DNA of 64,000 bases from Gossypium raimondii. Its lineage: Eukaryota; Streptophyta; Magnoliopsida; Malvales; Malvaceae. Under the pieces are notes generated by a model. That model saw only the letters and a list, made by a program, of their open reading frames with translations, did not search any database and was not told the DNA's origin. How positions within the stretch are numbered: the first letter of the stretch is position 1; every line of letters starts with the position of its first letter. Of the stretch, positions 46,015-57,139 are shown piece after piece. A program made the translations under genes and the position numbers. The DNA lies in the NCBI RefSeq assembly GCF_025698545.1, contig NC_068575.1, forward strand, positions 57,979,980-58,043,979, given 5' to 3'.

Positions 46015-47213
46015 CTGCATGTGCAAACAGAAAACCAGTACGAAATTGAATGCAACTGAGGAAAACCATTGAACCATTAAAAATAAAAGCAGTACACCCA
46101 AATAAGAATCACCATCAGAACAATTCATAAGACTGCTTAATTAGGCAAAGCACAACCAATCCACTGCCTTTAAATGCAAATATACACAGAAAAAAATATA
46201 TCAGGAAAAAAATTTTAAGCATGTTAAAAACAAAATTCTAATTTGGTTTCTGCTTTGCATAATAAGGGACCCCTACTGCTTTCAACCAATAATAATCCAC
46301 CAGAAAAGGAGCTTCACAACCATAGCAGCAGGCACAACACATAATCTGAAGAAAGCAGTACACCCACATGTTAATCAACTTTGAATTAGAACAATTCATA
46401 AGATTGTTTAATCAGACAAAGCACAACACATCCACTGCTTTTAAATGCATATATACACAAAAAGGTGCATCAGAAAACAAATCTTAAGCATGTTAGAAAA
46501 GTAAATGTTAAAGTAATATTGTAAATAAAAAAGATCTGAATTCTGCTTTGCGAAATAAGGAACCCCAATTGCTTTCAACCAATAATAATATGCCAGAAAA
46601 GGAGCTTCACGACCACAGCAGAAGGCACAGCATCTAATCCGAAGAAACAGTCCGCCTGCCTCGCAAATTAACCAAAAGAGGAAAATTGATTCTAATTTTT
46701 TTCTACTCAGTCTTACTAGTCAAAACATGAGCCGGATCCAAATGAAGTAAGTACAGCAATAAAGCTAAGCAAGTTGAAAATTTTCCCTTTACACCAAGTA
46801 TTTACTCAACTAAATATTTGCAATTCGATTTAACAGAGCATTCAGTGTGCAGCATATAGTAAACAATGGAAGATATAGAAACTTTATCCACAATAAAATA
46901 ACTAACAACGGCAGTAATCCAATACAGGGCAACAACAACAACAACAAAAAGAACACCTTTATAAAATTCAAACAATTACACTTTAAATTAAAATAATCAG
47001 CAAGCACCCAACAAAAAAAATGGCCCGGAGTCAGACAAAGAAGACACATGAATAACAAAAACACATTGAATCAACAAACAGAGCAAAAAAGAAAAAACTA
47101 ACTGCCGAGTCTTGAAGAGGAGATATATTGAAATAAAGGAAACCCTTTTTTGTAAATAACAAAACAATCAAATCCGAAAGCGATTTCTTATGAAAGAAGC
47201 AAAAAAGAAGTAC
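46015..47213 (-). other. 5' UTR intron of the NFRKB-like gene
   Basis: A donor CCAAG|GTACTT at 47213 and an acceptor CACATGCAG ending at 46015 define a 1.2-kb intron placed 39 bases before the ATG. The first, untranslated exon would lie at about 47214-47500, where the coding strand is pyrimidine-rich (CTCTCT runs). It contains the duplication at 46087-46651. Splicing is inferred from sequence only. Confidence 0.5.
46087..46651. repeat. Head-to-tail duplication of ~266 bases in the 5' UTR intron
   Basis: Unit 1 starts AAGCAGTACACCCAAATAAG at 46087 and unit 2 starts AAGCAGTACACCCACATGTT at 46353. Both then share AGAACAATTCATAAGA, ATCCACTGC, TTTAAATGCA, TTAAGCATGTTA, GCTTTCAACCAATAATAAT, CCAGAAAAGGAGCTTCAC and GGCACA in the same order. 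Divergence is moderate and unit 2 carries a short extra AT-rich stretch, so the duplication is not recent. Confidence 0.85.
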
Positions 47214-48769
47214 CTTGGAACGAGTGGATTGAGAAAAAGGCAAAAAAAAAAAAAACAGAGGGTAAACGAAGGGGGAGAGAAAAGGGACGTGAAGAATTTG
47301 GGATTAGAAGAAACGGCGAGAGAGGAAAAAAGAGGAAACAAAAGAAAGGGTTTGAAGTTTATCCAATAAACAGAGAGAAAGGCAAAGAGGAGAGAATGTT
47401 ATGTTAAGAGATAGAGATAGAAGGGAGAAGAGTGGAATAGAATTAACATTGCATTACATTACAAAGAGGGGAGAGAGAGAAGGGGGAGGGGGGTGGGGAC
47501 GGGTGCGGTTTTTCGGAACCGTTATGTGAAGCCATTGAATCGCTCGTTCTTTGGCGCCTAGCCTAGCCTCGGCTCTTGGCTTCCACAGTCCAGCCGCTTC
47601 CTACTCCTCGCCCCGCTTATAGAATTTCAGTTCCATTTAGGTTTAATTTGTAATTATATATATTAATTTTAATTTTATATAATTTTACACTTGAAATTTT
47701 GATTTAATTTAATTTTTGTAAATTATTAACGTAATTATTGATATAACATAATTTTATGTTTATATATTACATACAAAAATAATTATATTTTTCAAGATAA
47801 AATAAATTGATGTATTTATTTAAATGTGTATGATTAAATTAAAATTAAAGTTTCAAATATACATTTAAACCACAATTAGAGTTTCACGTTTATAGTTGCA
47901 TCAAATTAAATTTTATATATGCAATTTTACATTAAATATCAAAGATCATGTATAATTTTAAAATTTATCTCAAATAACAATTGTAACGTATTAGATTATG
48001 AGTTTTTTAAGGACTATACCAAATAGAATATTTATTTAAAAATAAATTAATTTAAAGATTTTTAAAATAAACATTTTCTTACATAAAGAGATTTTCTTAC
48101 ATAATAAATTAGAGTGATAGCATAATTAACTAAACAATAGCAAAAAAAGTATAAATAGAAAAATATATCAAATTAATAAAATGAAAATGATATTTAAAAT
48201 TGTATGTCCTAATGTTCTAACTGTTGCATGTTGTGACCATCATAAAAGTCTAGTAGAAGAGAGATACGCATGATAATAACTACTAAATGGGCAATACTAG
48301 AAAACTATTAGAGATGGATCATCGTGGTCAATTGTTATTTGTTAATAACAATATCCTAGTCTTACCATTGTTAAACTATATTGACAATAAACTCTAATTA
48401 ACAACAATAACGCAAGATGCTTCCCAAAAGCTCTTTAACATTGATGATGCATAAAATCAATCATCAAAACTAAAATAATAGATATTATGTAGGTCCAACC
48501 TTCGAAATTTTTCAAAAAAATATAGCTACAAAATACTAAAACTACAACTATGGAGACCAAAGTACTTCACTTGCACAATATCAAACAATTTTAAAATAGT
48601 TTTTAAAGTAGTTTTGTTAAAAATAAAAGAAACAAAAAAAAACAAATGCACCTTTAAATTATTATTTATTAACATATAAAAATAAAAATAGTTTTTAAAT
48701 TATTCTCAATTGAGTTGGTGTGACTTGGTCAGGTAGCACTGAACTCACTAATTTATACCATTCTTTAAA
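47214..48769. other. NFRKB-like promoter and AT-rich spacer
   Basis: 47214-47640 holds the probable first exon and promoter of the leftward NFRKB-like gene: GA-rich runs at 47390-47490 followed by a GC-rich block (47510-47625) with GGCGCC and CCTAGCC repeats. Beyond 47640 the DNA is AT-rich with no gene. Confidence 0.45.
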
Positions 48770-48975
48770 TGCTTATTTGAGTCAGTGTCATCCATCAATT
48801 AAATTCTAACTCAGTCAGAAAATAATTAAAATATTATTAAAAAACAAATTATATTATTATAAAGATGTTTTCATGTTTATATTTTATAAATAAAAATAAC
48901 AAACAATGATATTTGAACTTGATATCGAAATTTTAAACCTTCGATTTATCATTTTAACCAAAACTTTATTCAATC
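48770..48975 (-). repeat. tRNA-related SINE-like repeat, copy 2
   Basis: Read on the minus strand it gives AAGTTTTGGTTAAAATGATA, then AAGTTCAAATATC, then TGACTGAGTTAGAATTTAAT and ACACTGACTCAAATAAGCAT. This is the same block order as copy 1 at 13470-13690. Sequence divergence is considerable, so both are old. Ends are approximate. Confidence 0.5.
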
Positions 48976-49319
48976 CGAATATAAAATTTTAATAAATGTA
49001 CTTTTTAGATAAATTTTTCATTTCATAAGTGTGTTATAATCGAATGGATCTTACATAAGTATAGATTTGTAGCATTTGCTTTTTAAAATCTAAAGGAAAC
49101 TAAATTTTAAAAATATAATATTTAATTTGATATTAAAATATAATTTAGTTTATTGAATATTTATCATTTTAATTTAAAATTAATAAATTTATTATTACCA
49201 AAATGTAAAATCTTTTTAAGGAATTTAAATAATTGCTTTCATCTTAAACTATTTTCAAGATTTTTTCAAAGACATTTTATTTGAAAGAAAATTGGTAAAT
49301 TACCAAGCAAAGTTTAGCT

Positions 49320-50430
49320 AATTGAATTTGTGTATAATTGTTTGTAATTACATAAGAATGATATATTAGTGGGTCCTATCGAATTGTGTGTAATTGAAGC
49401 ACCCAATTACACTTTCAATTTCTTAGAGCGAGAATGAGAATTGGAGTAATTACACCAAAATCTAATTTTTAAAATTTTTTATACAAATTATAATAATTAC
49501 ATTATAAGTATGAACATGTATGGTGTTTATGATAGTTTTGACAAAAATGTATTATAAATCTTAAAAATTATATTATAAAAATAATTTGTGTATTTTATAA
49601 AGTTATGACTGAAAATTTTATTATAAAAGTTATGACTAAGAAGTATGGACATAATTTATTTGTGTCCATACTATATATTATAAAAATAATATATTTATTC
49701 ATAAAAATGTTATAGTTTTTTATCATAACTTATTTATAAAAATATCTTTCTAGAGTTATGACAAAAATTTATATTATTTATAAGTGTTGTGAAAATTTTG
49801 AACAATTTATAAAATATTTTTCTATAAAGGTTATATATTGTAAATTTTATTTTATTTTTACTTAATTTACGTTATTATGAAAAGCGATATAACCTAGCAT
49901 ATATATTTTTCAAATTAAATTTATATAAGTTTTTACAATTGAAGTTTCAAATTATTTGGACTGTGAATCCAAATATTTTAATGTTGATACTAATAATGCA
50001 AATATAAAAGATTTTTTGTATCATATCGTGAGGTATAATATCATTTGAGAGAAGGATATCGATATAAATCTTAATGATCTTAATTACACAAACTCAAATT
50101 CAAATGACGATGAACTTCGGTTAATGACCAAAGATATGATGATAATGAACATATGTTAAATATTAAAGAGAAAATAACCCAACAAATACAAACTAGCACA
50201 TTTGGATAAAATTACATATGATGTTTATTTTTTGTTATTTTTATTAGTAATACATATGGTGATTTGACTTTTATTTTGTTAATTATTTAAAAATTATTTT
50301 TATCATACTGATATTTTTATAACATTTAAAATATCAATTATATAATTATATAATTACGCTCTATCAACCAATCAGAATATTGCTAATTCTTTATAATTAT
50401 AAAAAAGTGTAATGGTTGAATTATTTTGTG
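49320..50430 (+). mobile_element. Decayed PIF/Harbinger-related DNA element, copy A
   Basis: 49860-50260 is collinear with 57660-58260 (copy B), sharing CTAATAATGCAAATA-type and CATATGTTAAAT..TAAAGAG blocks followed by AACCCAACAA and ATAAAATT(A/G)CATAT. In frame it reads NVDTNNANIKDF, a faint trace of the Harbinger DDE transposase segment VVDAGYPNTKGF. Outer regions contain TGTAATTAC-rich sequence on both sides, possibly the ends. Heavily degenerate and not coding. Confidence 0.5.
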
Positions 50431-51322
50431 GTAGAAAAAAAGAAGTTTGGCATCCTAAGAAAAGAAATAAAAATTGATTTGATTTTTTGTTGAAGTAAAA
50501 AAGATCGGCTCGGCTATTAGCCTAGTAAGGAGGGGAGGGGGGTTGACGGTAAATAGCATAAAGGTCATTGGATCGCGTGGACTTTTAGTTCTCAAAGTAA
50601 ACGTTGTATATTTTCTTTAATCGTATATTACTCTTCCCTTATCTTTCACATTGCCTAACCTACACCTTTTCCCCTTTTTTCAATTTCATCCCTCACTTTT
50701 CAATTCTTGATATTTATTTCATTCATATAGTATCATCCTACTTTCTTTTCTTTTTTTCAAATATGCACACTTAATTTATTAATAAATAAAGCTATTTTTA
50801 AAATTAATATAAATAATAATTTTAATAGGTGCTATAATATGATATAATATTTCTATACTAACGTTTGGATCGAAAAATGTCTTATTACCTCTGTATTATT
50901 AGGATTGACGTTATTTAGATTACTTATTTGTATGTTAATTTTTTATTTGGTTCGCTTAGTTAAAATATAATTTTCTTTTATTTGGTTGAGAGAATATGGA
51001 AATCAGACATAACGACAATTTTTACTAAATTATTTTTAATCACAAATAAAAATAAATAAATAAATTATGAAGAGAATAAATAGATATAATGAAAATAAAG
51101 GAAAAATTTTAAGGCATAATAATAAAAATTAAGGATATGCTAGGTTTAACTTTAAAAAAAATTGACTTGTAAGATCGATGTGGTTGGTGCAAGAACAGAT
51201 GGTGAAACCTGGGCCATCCAAGTGGCTGACCACTGCAGCACCAAGGCTGGGGCAAAATACACTGCTTAAACCCAGGCAGCTCAAGTGGCTGAGATAATAC
51301 CTCTTGTGCTTTTGGGAGGATA
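50431..51322. other. Spacer and CCB1 promoter
   Basis: Mostly AT-rich; 50490-50560 and 51150-51310 are GC-richer. The latter contains two similar phrases, CCATCCAAGTGGCTGA and CAGCTCAAGTGGCTGA, about 60 bases apart just upstream of the CCB1 start, and could be promoter or leader. No other gene was recognised. Confidence 0.4.
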
Positions 51323-52499
51323 ATGGCAACAAAGATCCTATCCCCACATCCACACGCTATCTACTCCTTCACCCTCCCTTCCAAGTTCACCAGCACACAC
51401 ACCTACCACCTACACCAGCCATGGCTAGGTCGGGTCTCAACCCCTTCCAGATCCCAAAGACATCATCTTCGTCGGCTGTCCTTGCAGCAAACCATTGTGT
51501 CTTCTTCTGCTCTTATGGACCATCTCCAACATTACCAACAAAACCCAGATTCCATGTTTTTTCTTGCAGAGGCTGCTGGCTATTCATTGTCTAGCTACTA
51601 CACTTCTCTTGGTCTCTTTGTCATCTCTGTTCCTGGCCTTTGGTCCCTCATTAAACGCTCAGTTAAATCCAAGGTATCTTCAAGTAGTTATAACTTGTTT
51701 CTTTCCTTTTTGTATTTAATTGAATGCCAAACTATGTCCAAAAAGTTTGTGCTAAGCACTACTTGGCTGCAAACTGGTTTGCAGATAGTGCAGAAGACAT
51801 TCATAGGGGAAGGAGCTGAGAAGAAGGCACCAAATCAAGTTGCTGCAGAGATTTTATCTTTCTTCACTCGCAACAATTTTGTGGTCACCGATAGGGGAGA
51901 GACTATCACGTAAGCTTTATCAGTTAAACACCACCCCCATTCATCCTCTTTTTAATTATCTTTTAAGGATTACAGAAAGACAAATTTTTATGAACTTAAA
52001 ATGAAGATGTGCCATTGACTCTTCTGTTATTTTCAAGGTTCGAGGGGATGATGGTTCCCAGCCGAGGACAAGCAGCACTGTTGACATTCTGCACCTGCAT
52101 CAGCCTTGCAAGCGTTGCCCTTGTGCTCACCATAACTTTTCCAGATGTTGGAAATAACTGGTTCTGGATCACTGTTCTAAGTCCATTGGCGTAAGCACGC
52201 AAGCTCTATGAAGATAAACCATTTTCCTTACTACTATTTTTTTTTTTCTGGAATTGTACATTGAAGCTAATGCTATCTTATTATCTTGGATGGAAAATAC
52301 ATATATTTGCAGAGGAGCTTATTACTGGAAGCGGGCATCGAGAAAGGAGCAGATCAAAGTTAAAATGCTGGTTACTGATGATGGGACTGTGAATGAGATT
52401 GTTGTTCAAGGGGATGACCAGCAAGTAGATCAAATGAGAAAAGAACTCAAGCTCAGTGAAAAAGGCATGGTTTATGTAAAGGGCCTATTCGAGAGATGA
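51323..52499 (+). CDS. CCB1: CCB1, cofactor assembly of complex C subunit B, plastid
   Basis: Four exons, 51323-51673, 51785-51909, 52038-52190 and 52313-52499, give 271 residues. CCB1 is a thylakoid membrane factor of system IV, which covalently attaches haem ci to cytochrome b6 on the stromal side during b6f assembly. Residues 1-60 are a Ser/His/Thr-rich plastid transit peptide. Then AEAAGYSLSSYYTSLGLFVI and SVPGLWSLIKRSVKSK (first membrane segment), EILSFFTRNNFVVTDRGETI, FEGMMVPSRGQAALLTFCTC with a second membrane segment, and LSPLAGAYYWKRASRKEQIK follow. The C-terminus ends GMVYVKGLFER, as in Arabidopsis At3g26710. All junctions are GT-AG and in phase and no lesion was found. The adjacent LIR1 and ICE1-like genes match the Arabidopsis chromosome 3 neighbourhood. 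Confidence 0.95.
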
Positions 52500-53087
52500 C
52501 AAGATATGTGATATTGCAGATTTTGACAGTTCATTGAGATGCACTCCACCTGCCTATATGTATGCTTTAGCCATAAATTTAGGCTTCTGGGAGTAGACTG
52601 TCATCTGTGTTACTTCACCTGCAAATTTTGTTACAATCTATCTATAAATTAAAAGGTTGAATTGTGTTGTATACTGCAAATGTGGTGTCCCTAACTGATT
52701 TATTCTCTTCCATAAATGATGATGATTGTTTTTTGCCTGTTAAATGCATTTGATAGGGCTTCATGGAAATATTCAAGAACACAGTGAAGCATCATTATGT
52801 AGCAATAAGAAATCAAAATAATTTAAAACACACACACAGCATCCACGTATAGCGAATAGCCAAGTCTAAAGAACAATTATATTTGGTTCTCCTCAAAATC
52901 CGGGAAAATTATTCAGAGTTTAGAGAAATATCAACTGGCTGCAGTTGCAATTATTCCAGTTACAAAAACAACACTAACAATGCCCTCAAAGTCCAAGGCA
53001 AGGAAAAGCAAAATTCTGTAACAAACCTTCGGCATTATCTAATAAAATTATAAAACTTATGAGAACCCAAAGGAACGCTACCAATTC
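52500..53087. other. Convergent 3' UTRs of CCB1 and the Rieske gene
   Basis: CCB1 (rightward) and the Rieske gene (leftward) converge here. CCB1 3' UTR probably ends near 52700-52760 and the Rieske 3' UTR near 52850-52900. An (AC)n run lies at 52831-52842. No further gene. Confidence 0.5.
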
Positions 53088-54896
53088 TTAACCGATAAGC
53101 AGTTTGCTCTCATCCAAGAAGGTGTAAGTGGGTACTTCCAGGTTGTATGGTGCTGGACCCTTGCGAATCCTGCCAGAGACATCATAATGGGAACCATGGC
53201 AAGGGCAAAACCATCCACCATAATCACCAGCATTTGGCAAGGGAATGCAACCCAGATGTGTGCAAACCCCAACAACAATTAACCACTCTGGATTCTTAAC
53301 CCTTGCTGCATCCTCCTGTGGATCACGAAGAGACCCTAGATCAACACTGTTTGCTAACTTGATATCCTCATCAGTTCGGCGCCTGATGAAGACTGGCTTT
53401 CCACGCCACTTAACAGTTACAGTGCTGCCAGGTTCAATGCTGGAGAGATCAACCTCGAGAGAAGCCAGTGCAAGAACATCCTTACTGGCTGACATGCTCA
53501 GGACAAGCTTGAGGATGAGCAGACGGATAACAGATGCGTAAACAAACCTACCACCTGTCAGGACAAAATAGGCAAATGCCCGCTTGCTGGGGTCACCAGG
53601 AGGAAAACGTTCATGGTTGTATTCATCATAAACTATTTTAGAACTGGGGTTCTTAATAGCAGCCACTGTTGCTGGAACATCAGGAATCACACTGTGGTCA
53701 CTTTTTGGGGTGAGTGACTCAGAAGCAAAACCTGAAGCAAACATTACAAGCATATCTTTAGTTAATAAGCACAAAATAGAAAAACAACTTTTTTCAGCAT
53801 TTTAGTATTTGAATTTCAGGAAAGGAGGAATATTGAATGGAAAATATCATTTCATGCCATGGAATTGGAAAGGTACAGGCAACAAGCACCATTTGGGTAA
53901 AGAAATCCAAGAGTCAAGCCTCCATTGCACATGGCTTTGTAAATACTGGTGCTCAAAAGGAAAAAATAAAAAGGCTTCATAACCAGTAGGTTTCACTTCT
54001 CAATTCTCATTCATAATACAGGATCATAACCAGTTTCAGACAGTATTTATGTTTCCAAACAAAATAGGAATAGCGAGCCACTAAATAAGGACCAACAGAT
54101 AATATCAAGCATTAACCCTAATCTTGTACATTTGAAAGATGCTCTAACACAGGTCTCTCTCACATAACTTACTAAAGAAACACTACAACTGATGAATCCT
54201 CTGTTGATCAAAGGCAATATGCTGTAGACAGAAGCGAAAAAACCATAGCTACCAAATTAGACCAACAAAGACACCTTTCAATCCTTCTTCTTTTTCTTTT
54301 TTTTTTTTTTTGGGGGGGGGTCATAGAGAGATGCCTTGCCCCAAACATCAAATTCTTTTTTCACCTTAAAAAATGGGTGCCTAAATTAGCTAAATCTATA
54401 ACCTTTAAGACCATATTTTGATCCAATTGTACTATATTTTAAATAATTGGAGCGATTTCCTAAATTCCATAAGAGTGGTAAGCAACTTCGATTAATTCAC
54501 ACATCCAAATCAATAAAACGAACAAAAGTAAGAAATAAAAATTTTCAAAATGATGCAAAGTAAAGCATGTATTATCAATTAGAATTTGAATATGAAAACG
54601 GTGTCACAGCGAAAACCTAACCAATAATAGTATTTGATATGACCGCCATATTAGGACGAAAAAGTGAAACAAAGCGGAGAAAATTTGAAAAGCAAAAGGA
54701 AACCCTAACCTCTGGTGGGAAGAAGGAATTGAGAAGCGAAAGAGAAGGAAAATGAGGAGGAGGAGAAATTGGATCTGAGACAATCAGAAGAATCGGAGCC
54801 GTCGATGAAAGGACGAGAGGCGATAGCGGAGGTGGCCTGGTGCGACCTCCACGCAGACGAACAAGAAGTGAGCCGCCTCGTTGCCACTCTCAACAT
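53088..54896 (-). CDS. UCR1: Mitochondrial Rieske iron-sulfur protein of complex III
   Basis: Two exons, 54710-54896 and 53088-53731, joined in phase 1, give 276 residues. The protein is the Rieske [2Fe-2S] subunit of the cytochrome bc1 complex, passing electrons from ubiquinol to cytochrome c1. Residues 1-60 are an Arg/Ser-rich mitochondrial presequence ([18 protein letters not shown]). A membrane anchor follows at about 107-140 ([20 protein letters not shown]), then the soluble domain. Cluster ligands lie in CTHLGC (219-224) and CPCHGSH (238-244), and [10 protein letters not shown] is the conserved Pro loop. The mitochondrial presequence and the [20 protein letters not shown] region separate it from the plastid PetC. 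All key residues are present. Arabidopsis counterparts are At5g13430 and At5g13440 from memory. Confidence 0.96.
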
Positions 54897-55463
54897 CTTA
54901 GATTTGATTGGATTCACAAAGAGAGAGAGCGCTTTGTTTCTTCGGTTTTTACCTTCAAGACTCTTCCAATTAGCTCGGGAAATCGAGAGGAAAAGTAGAG
55001 ATATGATTTGTTTAATCTGTAAAATAATAAAAATAAAAAAACTCTGTATGTGGGTTTTACTCTCTCGCTTTTTAATTGAATAGTTAGTATTTAATATATT
55101 TTTAGCTGGGGAAAAACTAATATATCTAAATATCTTTATTTTTATTTTTATTTTTATATATAGAGGATTTCTTATATAAATTTTAAAAATATTTAAAGTA
55201 ATAATTTGTGTTAATGGAAATTTCAACTATTATACTTAATTTTGAAATTGAATACTTTATTTTAATTTGGAATGTTTTTTAATTTCATAACTTCAATTAT
55301 TTATCCAAATAATTACCATATTAATTATTGTGATTAAAATGTTTATATTATTATCAAATAAATAATCAAATTTTTATATATACTTAATTTTATATATGTA
55401 TTATTATATTTAAAGAATATATGTAAGACAATTTTGAAATAATTTTAATTTCAATTAAAATTA
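54897..55463. other. Rieske gene leader and promoter, then AT-rich spacer
   Basis: 54897-55085 is the leader and proximal promoter of the leftward Rieske gene. 55090-55463 is AT-rich and ends in TTAAAATTA (55455-55463), the left target duplication of the Mutator-like element. Confidence 0.5.
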
Positions 55464-56987
55464 GGGTAAACTACAAAAATAGTCACTTTTGTTTGCCTCA
55501 GATTACATTTTAGTCACTTATGTTTGAATTGTTACGTTTTAGCCACTTATGTTATTATTTTGTTACAAAGTGGTCACTATTCCGTTAAGTTCTGTTATCT
55601 CCCTAACGGTAATCCTACGTGGCAGTCCAACTAGATTTCTAGTGCCAACTTAGATTTCCTAATGAGATGAGAATAGATTTTTATTTAAATAAATTTAATT
55701 AATTAAAATTTTTAAACCCTAAATCTTAGTTAAAAAACCGTTCATCTCCCCCATTTTTTTAGTTTTCTTTTTTTAGTTTTCAACACTAATTTAATCCCAG
55801 TAGATGGCTCAGGAATTCCTAGCTTCTCAAGGGAAACCGCTTCCCATATATCATCCAATATCACCACAAATCTACTCTTCCGAGACAATGTTTCAAACAG
55901 CATCCGTGCCCTTCTTGTTTCACATTGTCACCACAAAAAGTTACTTTAATTTGACTTGCAATGGCCATCTGTAGCTTAGCAATACTCATCTCCTTGGATG
56001 CAGTGATCCAAATCACAATATCGAACTTCTCCCTCTCTTGTAAGCGTTGATTGTTTATAAGTTTCATGATGCTTGTTTTCCCCACACCACCCATCCCCCA
56101 AACTCCAATCTTTCCAACCTCATCATCCATCAAGCACTTCCAAATCTCTTCCATACAGACCTTTCTACCTTCACCTGATAATCTTGTTGTCGACAAAACC
56201 TATCCAATCCATTGAGGATTGTCAACTACCAAATCTTCTTGAAATTTGCCTTGCTGAATAAGTTCCTCAACTTCTCTTGTCCTCTTTAACACATCGTCTG
56301 CATGAAATCCACGTGTAAGAGTAATGCTTTCACCAATTCGTTCATTAAGGTTTTGAACTTCGCCATTGATTCTTTCAACGTTTTCTAACCATATCTGGAC
56401 CTCCCTCTTGAGTTTCTTTCTTGGCTGCTGCTCTGCTTTCATTCTAGAATTTATATCTTCCTTCACACCATTCAATTCCATTACTTTCCTTTTCAGGTCA
56501 TTCATATGCTGATTAAGGCTTCTGTTATTGTCCCAGTGTTTATCAATCTTATTCAGAGCAAATTCCATGGCTGTAAGTTAAGAGTACTGCATAACATGTA
56601 ATATGTTAGAAACTAAATAATAATGCATGGTCAGTTGTGTGTATCTAACCATGGCTAAAAAATAACTTTCTTAGTCATCTGAAAAAGAAAACTAAAAAAA
56701 AAGGAGATGAACGGTTTTTTAATTAAGATTTAGGGTTTGAAATTTTTAATTAATTAAATTTATTTAATTAAAAATCTATTCTCATCCCATTAGGAAATCC
56801 AATTTGGCACTTAAAATCTAGTTAGACTGCCACGTAGGATTACCGTTGGGAGATAACGGAACTTAACGGAAGAGTGACCACTTCGTAACAAAATAATAAC
56901 ATAAGTGACTAAGACGTAACATTTTAAACATAAGTAACTAAAATGTAACCTGAGGCAAACAAAAGTGACTATTTTTGTAGTTTACCC
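55464..56987. mobile_element. Pack-MULE: Mutator-like element carrying a CC-NBS resistance-gene fragment
   Basis: The element has inverted ends of about 290 bases (55464-55752 and 56700-56987), opening GGGTAAACTACAAAAATAGT on both sides. It is flanked by TTAAAATTA (55455-55463) and TTAAAACTA (56988-56996), a 9-base duplication with one mismatch, the size made by Mutator transposases. The 950 bases between the ends contain no transposase but a piece of a coiled-coil NBS disease-resistance gene on the minus strand. That combination is the definition of a Pack-MULE. The TIRs are still very alike, so insertion is not ancient. The element would need a transposase supplied elsewhere. Confidence 0.88.
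55786..56568 (-). pseudogene. Captured fragment of a CC-NBS-LRR disease-resistance gene
   Basis: From the ATG at 56566-56568 the frame gives a coiled-coil domain (KIDKHWDNNRSLNQHMNDLK, EVQIWLENVERINGEVQNLN), then TTRLSGEGRKVCMEEIWKCL and the P-loop GVWGMGGVGKTSIMKLI (about 56050-56105). RNBS-A follows as FDIVIWITASKEMSIAKLQ. A further piece in a shifted frame holds kinase-2 FVVILDDIWEAVSLEKLGIP (about 55820-55872) and runs out near 55786. The frame has one stop (TAG at 56200-56202) and one shift near 55917. GLPL, MHD and all LRRs are absent. The parent is an RPS2/RPS5-like CNL gene, not in this window. It is a captured fragment within the element at 55464-56987, not a working receptor. It could still yield a small RNA or decoy transcript, which is conjecture. 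Confidence 0.85.
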
Positions 56988-57139
56988 TTAAAACTATAAA
57001 TTAAAAAAAATAAAAACAATCAATTAAATTTCATTAAATATTTAATCCAAATATTTGTTAATAGTAAAATTTATTATAAAATTAAATACATGAATATTAT
57101 ATTTTAATTAATAAAATAAATTCATAAATTATTATTACA

